Shown piece after piece: positions 34,215 through 42,712 of a DNA stretch of 64,000 bases (position 1 is its first letter; each line of letters opens with the position of its first letter). Location of the stretch: assembly GCF_049889055.1 (NCBI RefSeq), contig NZ_JBLTWO010000002.1, positions 496,001 to 560,000 of the forward strand, read 5' to 3'. This DNA comes from Rhizorhabdus sp049889055 (GTDB lineage Bacteria > Pseudomonadota > Alphaproteobacteria > Sphingomonadales > Sphingomonadaceae). Below the pieces are notes generated by a model, which worked only from the letters and a program-made list of their open reading frames with translations, was not told the DNA's origin and did no database searches. Position numbers and translations under genes: made by a program.

Positions 34215-35005
34215 AAATTCCGTTTCAGCAGGTCGACGCCTTTGCCGATCGCCCTTTCGCCGGCAATCCGGCGGCGGTCATGCCGCTCGAAGCCTGGCTC
34301 GACGATGCGACGCTGCAGGCGATCGCGGCGGAGAACAACCTGGCCGAGACCGCCTTCATCGTTCCCTGGGCAGGGCCGGAAGCCGATTTCGAATTGCGCT
34401 GGTTCACGCCCGAAGTCGAGGTGGCGCTGTGCGGCCATGCGACGCTCGCGACCGGCCACGCCCTGCTGTCGCGGGACGGTGCCCCCGAGGCGGTGCGCTT
34501 CGCCACCCGGCAGGCCGGCGTTCTGGAGGTCCACCGTGACGGCGAGGGCTATCGCCTCGCTCTGCCCGCCTGGTCGATGACCCCGAAGGATCTGCCGGCC
34601 GAGGCGGCGGCCCTCGGCACGATGCCGGAAGAGACGTTGTGGCGCGACGGTGGCTATGCGCTGTTCCGTTTTGCCGACGAAGCCGCAATCCGCGCGCTCG
34701 ATCCCGACTTCCGGGCCATGCGCGCCTTTGGCGACATCCTGTTCATCGCGACAGCGCCGGGAGACGGCACCGACATCGTCAGCCGCGTCTTCGCGCCGGG
34801 CGCGGGCATCGATGAGGATCCGGTCACGGGCTCGGCCCATTGCCTGCTCGCCACCTATTGGGCGGAGCGGCTCGGTCGCACCCGCTTCACCGCCTATCAG
34901 GCGTCGGCGCGGGGCGGTCATCTCGACGTCGAACTCGCCGGGGACCGGGTCTATCTCGGTGGCACCTGCGTGACGGTGATCGAAGGCAGCTTCACCCTCG
35001 CGTGA
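34211..35005 (+). CDS. PhzF-family isomerase/epimerase-like protein
   Basis: The 264-residue protein has the PhzF motifs: PFQQVDAFADRPFAGNPAAV, with FAGNPAAV and the AETAFIV active-site segment around the catalytic Glu, and VALCGHATLATGHAL, then DEDPVTGSAHCLLATYW. PhzF in phenazine synthesis is an isomerase; most relatives have unknown substrates. It overlaps the CDF gene and is probably an independent housekeeping passenger. Confidence 0.88.
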   Translation: MKIPFQQVDAFADRPFAGNPAAVMPLEAWLDDATLQAIAAENNLAETAFIVPWAGPEADFELRWFTPEVEVALCGHATLATGHALLSRDGAPEAVRFATRQAGVLEVHRDGEGYRLALPAWSMTPKDLPAEAAALGTMPEETLWRDGGYALFRFADEAAIRALDPDFRAMRAFGDILFIATAPGDGTDIVSRVFAPGAGIDEDPVTGSAHCLLATYWAERLGRTRFTAYQASARGGHLDVELAGDRVYLGGTCVTVIEGSFTLA

Positions 35006-35020
35006 GCCGGCACGACAGGA

Positions 35021-36145
35021 TCAGGCGGCGTCCATGAGCCGGGCCGACACGGTTTCGGCGATCCAGCCGCCGCCGAGTACGCGGTTGCCGGCATAGAGCA
35101 CCGCTGCCTGCCCCGGCGCGACGCCATATTCGGGCTGGTCGAAGCTGAGCAGGCCATCGTCGAAGCGCGCAGGGACCGGCTTCGCCAGCGAGCGCACCTT
35201 GGCGGTGATCGGGCCTTCATGGCCTTCGCCGATCCAGTTGATATCCTCGAGCCGCGCCGCCGCCACCGCCAGCGCGCGGCGTGGGCCGACGATCAACCGC
35301 TTGGTCGCCGGCTCGAGCCGGACGACATAGAGCGGCTCGGGGCTACCGCCGATCTCGATGCCGCGTCGCTGCCCGACGGTGAAATGGATCAGCCCGCGAT
35401 GACGGCCGACGACCTTGCCCGACAGGTCGACGATATCGCCCTCCTCGGCCGCCTCGGGGCGCAGTTTCTTCACGATCGATGCATAATCGCCGTCGGGCAC
35501 GAAGCAGATGTCCTGGCTGTCGGGCTTGGCCGCGACGCCCAGGCCGATCTTGGCCGCGATCTCGCGGACGCGGGGCTTAGGCATACCGCCCAGCGGAAAG
35601 CGGAGAAAGTCCAACTGGTCGCGCGTGGTCGCGAACAGGAAATAGCTCTGGTCGCGGGCAGGATCGGCGGCGCGGTGCAATTCGGGGCGTCCGCCCTCAC
35701 CCAGCATACGGCGCACATAATGACCGGTCGCCAGACAGTCGGCGCCGAGGTCGCGGGCGATGCCGAACAGGTCGGTGAACTTCACCCCCTGATTGCAGCG
35801 CACGCAGGGGATCGGCGTCCGTCCCGCCGCATATTCGTCGGCAAAGTCGGCGATGACCGAATCCCGGAAACGGCTTTCATAATCGAACACATAATGGGCG
35901 ATACCCAGGCGATCGGCGACGGCGCGCGCGTCGCGAATATCCTGCCCCGCGCAGCAGCTGCCGGTCCGTCCGACGGCGGCACCATGGTCGTAGAGCTGGA
36001 GCGTGACCCCGATCGTCTCGGCACCGCTTGCCGCCGCGAGCGCAGCGACCACCGAACTGTCCACGCCGCCGGACATGGCGACGACGATCCGACGCCCCTT
36101 GAGCGAGCCGTCGACCGCCTTTTCGAGCTGAAATTCCGCGTCCAT
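35021..36145 (-). CDS. mnmA: tRNA-specific 2-thiouridylase MnmA
   Basis: The 374-residue enzyme thiolates U34 of tRNAs. It shows the PP-loop (VVAMSGGVDSSVVAALA), catalytic Cys in IPCVRCNQGVKF, the second Cys in SQDICFVPDGDYA and the TVGQRRGIEIGG motif. I chose ATG 36145; ATG 36157 is an alternative and no ribosome site clearly decides. It is convergent with the PhzF-like gene. Confidence 0.93.
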   Translation of the reverse strand: MDAEFQLEKAVDGSLKGRRIVVAMSGGVDSSVVAALAAASGAETIGVTLQLYDHGAAVGRTGSCCAGQDIRDARAVADRLGIAHYVFDYESRFRDSVIADFADEYAAGRTPIPCVRCNQGVKFTDLFGIARDLGADCLATGHYVRRMLGEGGRPELHRAADPARDQSYFLFATTRDQLDFLRFPLGGMPKPRVREIAAKIGLGVAAKPDSQDICFVPDGDYASIVKKLRPEAAEEGDIVDLSGKVVGRHRGLIHFTVGQRRGIEIGGSPEPLYVVRLEPATKRLIVGPRRALAVAAARLEDINWIGEGHEGPITAKVRSLAKPVPARFDDGLLSFDQPEYGVAPGQAAVLYAGNRVLGGGWIAETVSARLMDAA

Positions 36146-36357
36146 CGGCGGGCGCATAGCAGAACCGGCCCGGCTCGGCAGCGCATTTCGGGGCTTTTTC
36201 AAGAAAAGGCGGTGAATCAATATCCTAAATGCGGACGATCAAGCCCCCATTGCCGATGCACTCCGCAAAACTCCGGGTCGGAAAGTTCGTTTCAGCCCTA
36301 AAGATTCGCTCCGCCCCGCCGTTCCTTGGTGTGTCACGGAAATGGGCAGGTGCCGGA

Positions 36358-36636
36358 ATGAAGATCAACATCAACGAATTCCGCATCGATACAGCCCAAT
36401 CGGTCGAAGCTCCGCTGGACTTCACCACGCTCTGCGCCCTCATCGCCGAACATCAGGCTGCCACACCCACCGCGCGGTTGGCCCTGTCCGACGATATCCA
36501 TGAGGAGCAGATCGATCCGGTTCATCCAGCAGTCGCCGTCCTGCTTGCGGGGCCAGGGCAGTCAGCGGCGATGGGTAATGCGCAGGGCAGCTTTCATGCA
36601 GCTGCCGCTGCGCTTTTCAGCGGAAGAGCGCGGTGA
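36358..36636 (+). CDS. Hypothetical small protein
   Basis: The 92-residue frame starts at ATG 36358 after GTGCCGGA; an upstream ATG at 36229 would add 43 residues that do not look coding. The sequence (NINEFRIDTAQSVEAPLDFT, then ATPTARLALSDDIHEEQIDP) has no recognised motif. Codon use is weakly coding-like. This may be a real orphan gene or chance. Confidence 0.35.
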   Translation: MKININEFRIDTAQSVEAPLDFTTLCALIAEHQAATPTARLALSDDIHEEQIDPVHPAVAVLLAGPGQSAAMGNAQGSFHAAAAALFSGRAR

Positions 36637-36747
36637 ACATCATGATCACCGCATTTACCTTACCGCGAAAACTTTCCTTTGGAGCCGCCCCTTTAGGACG
36701 GCTGCGGGGAAACAGTCACGGTCGACGGACCATGTTCGAGGTATCGC

Positions 36748-37047
36748 ATGCTTGAGAATCAGAAGATCCGCCCGCATCAGGTCATTGGTCCTCTCGGCGA
36801 ACCGCTCACGCTCGACAGTCTGCCTCCGGCCGGCACGACGCGGTGGGTCGTGCGCCGCAAGGCTGAAGTCGTGGCCGCAGTCAGCGGAGGCCTTTTGACG
36901 GTCGATGAAGCGTGTGAACGCTACGGCCTCAGCGTGGAGGAATTCGCCGGATGGCAACGCGCGGTGGAACGGTCGGGCATGCCCGGCCTCCGCGTGACGC
37001 GGATCCAGCATTATAAGACCCTCTACGAACGACAACAGAAATATTGA
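36748..37047 (+). CDS. sciP: SciP-like CtrA inhibitor (DUF1153)
   Basis: The 99-residue protein has the SciP/DUF1153 core RWVVRRKAEVVAAVSGGLLT and DEACERYGLSVEEFAGWQRA, ending with RVTRIQHYKTLYERQQKY. In Caulobacter, SciP binds promoter DNA and CtrA to shut down CtrA-activated genes in G1 (family knowledge). Its presence points to an alphaproteobacterial cell-cycle circuit. It stands alone on the plus strand. No good TTAA-N7-TTAA CtrA box is visible in the 110 bases upstream. Confidence 0.85.
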   Translation: MLENQKIRPHQVIGPLGEPLTLDSLPPAGTTRWVVRRKAEVVAAVSGGLLTVDEACERYGLSVEEFAGWQRAVERSGMPGLRVTRIQHYKTLYERQQKY

Positions 37048-37137
37048 TCGTATCGCACCGGTACGCATCGGGGCCCGCTTCCATCGGGAGTGGGCACTTT
37101 TCTTGTGTTTCCCGATGCTTCCTCCATGTTACCGAAC

Positions 37138-37162
37138 GGAACAAGCTGCGCCGATACACGTA
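37138..37162 (+). promoter_or_regulatory. EcfG-like general stress promoter
   Basis: GGAAC at 37138-37142 and CGTA at 37159-37162 are separated by 16 bases, close to the alphaproteobacterial EcfG consensus GGAAC-N16/17-CGTT. It lies 56 bases ahead of a GlsB/YeaQ-type stress membrane protein gene, a common EcfG target. One base of the -10-like box differs. Confidence 0.6.
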
Positions 37163-37218
37163 GTGTCGGCAGGAGATCCGGCGGGGACCGGACCCGTAAC
37201 GGCACGCAGGAGGACATC

Positions 37219-37470
37219 GTGATCGACTTCATCATCTTTCTTATCGTCGGCGGCATCATCGGCTGGCTCGCCAGCATCGTCATGCGCACCGATGGGCAGC
37301 AGGGGATCATCCTCAACATCGTCGTCGGCATCATCGGCTCGTTCATCGGCGGCGTGCTGTTCGGCCCGACGCTGGGCGGTGGCGGGATCTATGGCTGGCT
37401 GAGCGCTTTCCTGGGCGCGGTCATCCTGCTCGCGATCGTCAACCTGATCCGTCGCGGCAGCGTCCGCTGA
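37219..37470 (+). CDS. GlsB/YeaQ/YmgE-family stress membrane protein
   Basis: The 83-residue protein starts at GTG 37219 behind CAGGAGG at 37208-37213. It has three hydrophobic Gly-rich segments (IIFLIVGGIIGWLASIVMRT, IILNIVVGIIGSFIGGVLFG and GWLSAFLGAVILLAIVNLI), as in the transglycosylase-associated GlsB family. An EcfG-like promoter and a strong terminator make it a single-gene stress unit. Confidence 0.88.
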   Translation: MIDFIIFLIVGGIIGWLASIVMRTDGQQGIILNIVVGIIGSFIGGVLFGPTLGGGGIYGWLSAFLGAVILLAIVNLIRRGSVR

Positions 37471-37477
37471 GGGCATG

Positions 37478-37504
37478 AAGCGGCCGGCCCAGCGCCGGCC
37501 GCTT
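37478..37504 (+). terminator. Hairpin terminator after the GlsB-like gene
   Basis: AAGCGGCCGGC at 37478-37488 pairs with GCCGGCCGCTT at 37494-37504 and is followed by GCTTATCT. It is an 11-bp stem directly behind the gene. Confidence 0.75.
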
Positions 37505-37604
37505 GCTTATCTCGTCCTGCCCCATCTCGACGGTTCCAAGACCGCCCGTGTCGCTCTACTGAAGACCGAACGCATCAGCGAAAACGGACTCAGGGGGCAT
37601 ATCG

Positions 37605-38378
37605 ATGGCGGACCGCGCCAAGCTCACGGCTTACGGCCTTCCACGCAAGCCCTTCGCGATCCGTCCTGCGCCGCATGAACGCGACTGGATGGACGCCACC
37701 AGCCAGCGCTATGCCTATCGTTGCCTGCCCCTGAACATCGCCAACGCCCATGGCTGGGAGCTGCTCTGCACCCAGGGCTTCTCGGCCTGGTGGAACGGCA
37801 AACCGGGGCTCGACGCAATCACCATCACCCCCGATGTTGCCGGCGAAGTGCCCGCGATCAGCCATTTCGGTCACGGCATCGTCACCTTCCACGTCAACGC
37901 GGTGTTCCGGACCGAGCCTGGCTACGACCTGATGGTGCAGGGGCCGATCAACCGCCCGAAGGATGCGATCGCCCCGCTGTCAGGTGTCGTGGAAACCGAC
38001 TGGACGCCCTTCACCTTCACCATGAACTGGCAATTCACCCGCCCGAACAGCGTGATCCGCTTCGATCCCGGCGAAGTCTTCTGCCATATCTACCCGATAC
38101 GGCGCGGCGATATCGAACGGTTCGATCCAGAGTTCCGCGCGATCGAGGACGATCCGGAACTCTACGCCGAGTTCAAGGCCTGGTCCGCCAGCCGCGCCGG
38201 CTTTCTCAGCGATCTGAAGGACCCCAATTCGCCCACCAGCGGCGACAAGTGGCAGAAACATTATTATCGCGGCCAGACCGTCAGCGGGGGAGACGTGGCG
38301 TCGGACGATCATCGCACGAAGATCAGGCTCAAACCCTTTTCGATCGCGCCGGGCACCGGCGAGGGTAATGGCAGCTAG
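37605..38378 (+). CDS. DUF6065-family protein
   Basis: The 257-residue protein has NAHGWELLCTQGFSAWWNG, GIVTFHVNAVFRTEPGYDLM, GPINRPKDAIAPLSGVVETD and FTFTMNWQFTRP, which I take as the DUF6065 signature. It has no signal or spans. Relatives lie near oxygenase or cell-surface genes but have no defined activity. The neighbouring genes give no clear functional hint. Confidence 0.6.
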   Translation: MADRAKLTAYGLPRKPFAIRPAPHERDWMDATSQRYAYRCLPLNIANAHGWELLCTQGFSAWWNGKPGLDAITITPDVAGEVPAISHFGHGIVTFHVNAVFRTEPGYDLMVQGPINRPKDAIAPLSGVVETDWTPFTFTMNWQFTRPNSVIRFDPGEVFCHIYPIRRGDIERFDPEFRAIEDDPELYAEFKAWSASRAGFLSDLKDPNSPTSGDKWQKHYYRGQTVSGGDVASDDHRTKIRLKPFSIAPGTGEGNGS

Positions 38379-38392
38379 AAAAGGGGCCAGCG

Positions 38393-38686
38393 TCAGCGCG
38401 CGCGAGGCGGCGCAAGGCGCTGAACCTGAGCGTCTTCCATATCCCGCATATAGGCGCAGTGGACATATTCGCGTCGCTGCGCTCCGCCCGGATCGGTGAC
38501 GAGATATTCGATGATCCAGTAGGTCATCGCGGGCGTCTCACCAGGCTCCTCGCGCGCAGAAATGCGCTGATAGCCCGCCTGCTCCGGCAGCGTGGACCTG
38601 GCCTCGCGCTCGCACTCGGCCAGCCCGGCACTACATCCGGCGAGCGCAGGTGCCAATGCGATCATCATCAGGGTTCGGTACGCCAT
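38393..38686 (-). CDS. Small lipoprotein
   Basis: The 97-residue product starts at ATG 38686 with a lipoprotein signal (YRTLMMIALAPALAGCSAG) whose lipobox LAGC gives a 79-residue mature protein. The rest has a beta-like WIIEYLVTDPGG and no known domain. It is convergent with the DUF6065 gene. Confidence 0.6.
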   Translation of the reverse strand: MAYRTLMMIALAPALAGCSAGLAECEREARSTLPEQAGYQRISAREEPGETPAMTYWIIEYLVTDPGGAQRREYVHCAYMRDMEDAQVQRLAPPRAR

Positions 38687-38734
38687 GGCTGGAACGAGAC
38701 TAACGACACCCGACCACAAGGCCAACCAGGACGA

Positions 38735-39625
38735 TCAGCCGGCAGGCGTCTGGAGGTCGAGCCTGATATGGAAGCGGTCGGACCGGTAATGCGCATAGGT
38801 CCGCAGGAACGGTCTATCATTCTTGTCATAAACGGTCCGGGTGATGCGCAGGATGGCCGACATCGGCTCGACGTTCAGCGCCTCGACCAGTGACGGGTCG
38901 GCGAGCATGGCACCGATCGTCTGTTCGGCGCGCTCGGCGTGATGGCCGGCTTCGTCGAGAAGCTTGAGCAGCGGCGCACGTGGCAGGGTCTTTTCGGAAA
39001 TCACCTCCGCCAGTTCGCCGCGCACATAGCTGACGATATAGCCGATCGGGATTCCTTCGAGACAACGCACGCGCACGGCGCGGATGACGTCGGCGCCCTC
39101 TTCGATCTTCAGGGCATTGGCGATGATGTCGGTCGCTGCGCGATGCTCGACAGAGATCACGTTGACGGTCGTGCCCTCGCCCAGCGCCATCAGGCTGTCC
39201 ACAGCCTGGTCGATGTTCGCTTCGATCGGCTTGGCCGGCGATTTGAAGATCACCCGGGTGCCCAGACGGCGGCGGCGCTCGACATAATGCTGATCAGCCA
39301 GATCGTTCAGAACGCGGCGGGCGGTGATGCGCGAGACGCTGTAATGGGCGGACAGTTCCTGCTCGGTCGGCAGGACGCTGCCATAAGGGCGTTGTCCGCA
39401 AAGAATTTCGTCGCGCAGGCTCAGATAGATCTGGTGATAGAGCGGCACTGCGCCTTGGCGATCGAGCACTATCCCTCCCCTGCTGGTGGCGAGCGTGGCG
39501 AAAGCCACGTTCCGCTGATCCGGCTGGCCGCTCTTCGGAGGTCGCCCGCGCTTAGTCAAGTCGCTCGCGGGGTCGGCCTGGCCGAGCACATAGCCGAGGC
39601 TGGCGGCTTCGATCAGCTTGGTCAT
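38735..39625 (-). CDS. GntR-family regulator (HutC/UTRA subfamily)
   Basis: The 296-residue protein has an unusual 50-residue N-terminal extension, a GntR winged helix (LYHQIYLSLRDEILCGQRPY, PTEQELSAHYSVSRITARRV) and a C-terminal UTRA ligand-binding domain. Its ATG overlaps the MFS stop (ATGA), so transporter and regulator form one unit. It sits at the edge of the catabolic region and is the best local candidate to bind the AT-rich dyads at 40956, 48151 and 50759. Confidence 0.9.
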   Translation of the reverse strand: MTKLIEAASLGYVLGQADPASDLTKRGRPPKSGQPDQRNVAFATLATSRGGIVLDRQGAVPLYHQIYLSLRDEILCGQRPYGSVLPTEQELSAHYSVSRITARRVLNDLADQHYVERRRRLGTRVIFKSPAKPIEANIDQAVDSLMALGEGTTVNVISVEHRAATDIIANALKIEEGADVIRAVRVRCLEGIPIGYIVSYVRGELAEVISEKTLPRAPLLKLLDEAGHHAERAEQTIGAMLADPSLVEALNVEPMSAILRITRTVYDKNDRPFLRTYAHYRSDRFHIRLDLQTPAG

Positions 39626-40890
39626 GCAGCATCCTGCGACCAGCGGGGATATCGCCCCATGGCCAGCAAGGACAGGCTCCCGACGAACAGGCAACCGATC
39701 CCCGACAGCAGTGCGGCATCATAACGCCCGGTCGCGTCGAAGACCCGGCCATAGATCACCGGCCCCATCCCGCCACCAAAGGCGATCACGGTGTAGAAGG
39801 TGCCGTAGATCATTCCATAGGCACGCCGCCCGAAATAGCGGGCGATCAGATAGGCCAGAAGGTCGAACTCGAAGCCTGCGCCAAGGCCCAGCGTGACGAC
39901 TGCAAGGGCCGCATGGCTGGCGTCGATTCCCGGCTGGGACAGCATGTAGCTGCCGATCATCGGGAGGATCAATATGGCGAGCGCACAGCCCGGTGCCCAG
40001 AAGCGATCGAGCAGCCAGCCCCCGGCAATCCTCCCCGCTATGACGGAAAGTCCGAAGCCGGCTGTGATCGAGCCGATTTCAGCCAGCGAGAATTTCTGGG
40101 TCCGCAAGATGTTTTCGAGATTGGGCGTCGGCGCGGTCAGGGCGAAGGCGATCAGCAGGAAGGCGAAGGTCATGATCCAGAAGCGGCGGTCGTGCAGCGC
40201 TTCGCGCACGGTCAGCCCGGCCTCCACGACCGCCTCTCCCGTCGTCGAGAGAATTGCTGCGCCCGCCGCGCTCGTGCGTTCGCGAAAGAGGGCCGCAACG
40301 ACCGGCATGCCGATGACGATCGGAAGCGCCCCGATCACGAAGAATCCCGTGCGCCAGCCATAGCTGCCGATCAGCCAGGCGGCGAAGGGCTTGATCAGGA
40401 AGCCGGTGATGCCGGTGCCGGTGCTGGCGATGCCGATGGCGAGGCCCCGATGCTTTTCGAACCAGCCATTGACGCTGTGCATCCAGGTCGCCGTCAGCGT
40501 GCCCGCGCCGAGCGTCGACATCAGCACCCACTGCCCATAATAGATCCAGATATTCCCGCCGCTGAGACCGAGGCTCATGAAGGTGAGCCCGAAAAGAAGG
40601 AGCGAGATGAGCGCGACCGGCTTCGCGCCGTAGCGATCGACGGCGAAGCCCGCGATCGGACCGGTCGCCATCACCACCACCGACTGCACGGTGATGGAGC
40701 CCATCAAAGACGCGAAGCTCCAGCCGAACTCGCGCTGGAGCTCGGGCGCAAACATCCCGATGGTATAGAAGGGCAAGGGGCTGAGCCCGACGGCCAGCCC
40801 GACCATCGAGCCGGCCACCACGGTCCACCCTGCAACGCCGTCTCTCGGCGCGAGGGGTTTCTGGGCTGAACTGTCGGTCAAGGCGGTCAT
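39622..40890 (-). CDS. MFS transporter (organic-acid type)
   Basis: The 422-residue protein has twelve spans and an MFS loop motif (AGFAVDRYGAKPVALIS). Its layout (PLPFYTIGMFAPELQREFGW, GIASTGTGITGFLIKP) is like oxalate/formate or monocarboxylate-type carriers. The ATG at 40890 follows AGGGAG. It is the first gene of the MFS-GntR unit and divergent from the double-hydrolase gene. Uptake of the substrate of the catabolic cluster is the simplest role. Confidence 0.85.
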   Translation of the reverse strand: MTALTDSSAQKPLAPRDGVAGWTVVAGSMVGLAVGLSPLPFYTIGMFAPELQREFGWSFASLMGSITVQSVVVMATGPIAGFAVDRYGAKPVALISLLLFGLTFMSLGLSGGNIWIYYGQWVLMSTLGAGTLTATWMHSVNGWFEKHRGLAIGIASTGTGITGFLIKPFAAWLIGSYGWRTGFFVIGALPIVIGMPVVAALFRERTSAAGAAILSTTGEAVVEAGLTVREALHDRRFWIMTFAFLLIAFALTAPTPNLENILRTQKFSLAEIGSITAGFGLSVIAGRIAGGWLLDRFWAPGCALAILILPMIGSYMLSQPGIDASHAALAVVTLGLGAGFEFDLLAYLIARYFGRRAYGMIYGTFYTVIAFGGGMGPVIYGRVFDATGRYDAALLSGIGCLFVGSLSLLAMGRYPRWSQDAA

Positions 40891-40953
40891 CGCGCTCCCT
40901 GTTTGGCGGTGTGATCCGGGGCTGGACAAGCATCGGATGATGGCACATCAATA

Positions 40954-40978
40954 GGTATATTAATATATCAATTAGTAC
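40954..40978. promoter_or_regulatory. AT-rich palindrome in the divergent MFS/hydrolase promoter
   Basis: TATATTAATATA at 40956-40967 is a perfect 12-base palindrome, flanked by G-N and N-C, with TAGTAC at 40973-40978. It lies in the 103-base gap between two divergent units of the catabolic cluster and resembles a GntR operator. Confidence 0.55.
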
Positions 40979-40993
40979 GGGTGAGCGGACCTT

Positions 40994-42712
40994 ATGCGTG
41001 CAGGCTATAGTGCGTCGATCACTCGTTGCTATGTCAGCGTTCCTGCGCCGGCAGGGGCCGGGCGGATGGTCCATTACCGGGTCACAGGCTCGGGCCCGAA
41101 CATCGTCCTGCTGCACGATTCCCCCCGCTCATCGCGGCTGCACGTACCGCTGATGAAAATGCTCGCCAGTCGGTTTCGCGTCTTCGCTCTCGACACCCCC
41201 GGATATGGCAATTCCGATCCGCTCGATATCGAAGCGCCGACGGTCCCCGATTTCGCCGAGGCTCTCGGCACGGCGCTCGATGCCCTTGGCCTGTCGGACG
41301 CCCCGGTCTACGCGACCCACACCAGCGCCAAGATCGCGCTGGCGCTGGCTGTGCGCGGGGGGCGCATGCCGATGCTGTTGCTCGACGGACTGTCGATCCC
41401 CGATCAGCCTGCCGACGACGCCTTTATCGCAGCCTATATGCGCCCTTTCGCGCCGGAACCGACCGGAGCCTGGCTCGCCGCAGAATGGAGCCGCACGCGC
41501 GATATGCTGCGCTGGTTTCCCTGGTTTTCCTGCACCCCGGACCGTCGCATAGCAGCGGAGCCGCCCTCGGCCGAATGGCTGGAGGATTATGGCATCGACC
41601 TGTTCAGTGCCGGTCCGCATTATGCCGATGCCTATACGGCGGCGATGCGCTGGAATCCGATCGGCGACCTGCTCGCGGTTCGGGTCCCCACCATCGTCGG
41701 CGCACGTGAAGACGATGTCCTGTTCCTGCACCTCGCGAAAGTGCCGTGCGATCGCAACCCGGCGCTTTCGGTCCAGCGCCTTGGTACAGATCGGGAGGCG
41801 TGGATCGAATGGATAAGCGAAACGCTCGCCAGAGCGAGAACGGCTGACGAGGGAACTGTCCCTCCGCATGACAGGTCCGATGACACCCGAGGATATCTCG
41901 CGCTGGACCATGGTCAGTTGCACTGGAGCCGTTATGCATCTGCGTCCACCGATGCACGCCGCCCGATGCTCATCCTGTCGGCCCCCTCCACGCTCGAAGC
42001 CCATCAATGGGCGCATGCGTTCGCGCCGATCCGACCGGTCATCGTCCCCGATCTGCCGGGCTTCGGCGATTCCGATCCCCTCCCGCCCGATGGCGCGACC
42101 GCCGACGCGCTGGCGGATGCGCTGGCGGCGTTGATCGACACTCTCGAGAGCAATGCCTGCGACGTGATGTCCATCGGCCTTGCTGCGCCGATCGGCGCTC
42201 GGATCGCCGCACGCTGGCCGGATCGGGTGGCCTCACTGGCCATTTGGGGAGCGCCGACTTTCGGAGGCGTCGATGTTGCGCTGACGCCCGACATCGCCTT
42301 CGATCCCCTCGCCGGATCGCACCTCCACCGCTTCTGGCACATGCTTCGTGACGGTTGCGTGCAGTGGCCCTGGCATGACGCACGACCGGAGGCGGCGCGT
42401 GCCGGCGAGATTGCCGATCCGGACGAGTTGCATCGCGCGCTCACCGGAATGCTCAAACAGCGGATAAACTATGGCCAGGCGATTGCTGCTGCCATGGCCG
42501 CCAATCAGCCTTCCGACTGGCAAGGCGTGAAAGTGCCCGTCCTGATAGCTATGGGTGATGACCCGTCCATGGCGTCCGCGACGTCGCTTCTTGCGCTCTT
42601 GCCCGATGCGACGGCCTTCAGGGTTCCGCAGGACCACGCAATAGCGGCAGCGGCGCTCGATCAGGCCTTGGCCATGGCAAGCGGACCGGCGCAGGCAGAG
42701 GCCATATCGTGA
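40994..42712 (+). CDS. Fused double alpha/beta-hydrolase-like protein with degenerate elbows
   Basis: The 572-residue protein holds two alpha/beta-hydrolase folds, residues about 20-280 and 300-565. Each has the oxyanion loop (LLHDSPRSS; ILSAPSTLE) and the D-x-PG-x-G-x-S motif (ALDTPGYGNSDP; VPDLPGFGDSDP). The nucleophile elbow, normally G-x-S-x-G, reads ATHTS at residues 107-111 (His at the nucleophile place) and SIGLAAP near 393-399 (no Ser, Cys or Asp). The C-terminal His (QDHAIAA) is kept in domain 2. It may be a lyase, a cofactor-free oxygenase or a binding protein. The start is ATG 40994; the MFS gene follows with a stop-start overlap. Confidence 0.8.
   Translation: MRAGYSASITRCYVSVPAPAGAGRMVHYRVTGSGPNIVLLHDSPRSSRLHVPLMKMLASRFRVFALDTPGYGNSDPLDIEAPTVPDFAEALGTALDALGLSDAPVYATHTSAKIALALAVRGGRMPMLLLDGLSIPDQPADDAFIAAYMRPFAPEPTGAWLAAEWSRTRDMLRWFPWFSCTPDRRIAAEPPSAEWLEDYGIDLFSAGPHYADAYTAAMRWNPIGDLLAVRVPTIVGAREDDVLFLHLAKVPCDRNPALSVQRLGTDREAWIEWISETLARARTADEGTVPPHDRSDDTRGYLALDHGQLHWSRYASASTDARRPMLILSAPSTLEAHQWAHAFAPIRPVIVPDLPGFGDSDPLPPDGATADALADALAALIDTLESNACDVMSIGLAAPIGARIAARWPDRVASLAIWGAPTFGGVDVALTPDIAFDPLAGSHLHRFWHMLRDGCVQWPWHDARPEAARAGEIADPDELHRALTGMLKQRINYGQAIAAAMAANQPSDWQGVKVPVLIAMGDDPSMASATSLLALLPDATAFRVPQDHAIAAAALDQALAMASGPAQAEAIS

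Noticed and set aside
36229..36357. N-terminal extension of the hypothetical gene at 36358
   Set aside because: The sequence has no coding bias and no ribosome site; the later ATG at 36358 is the more modest call.
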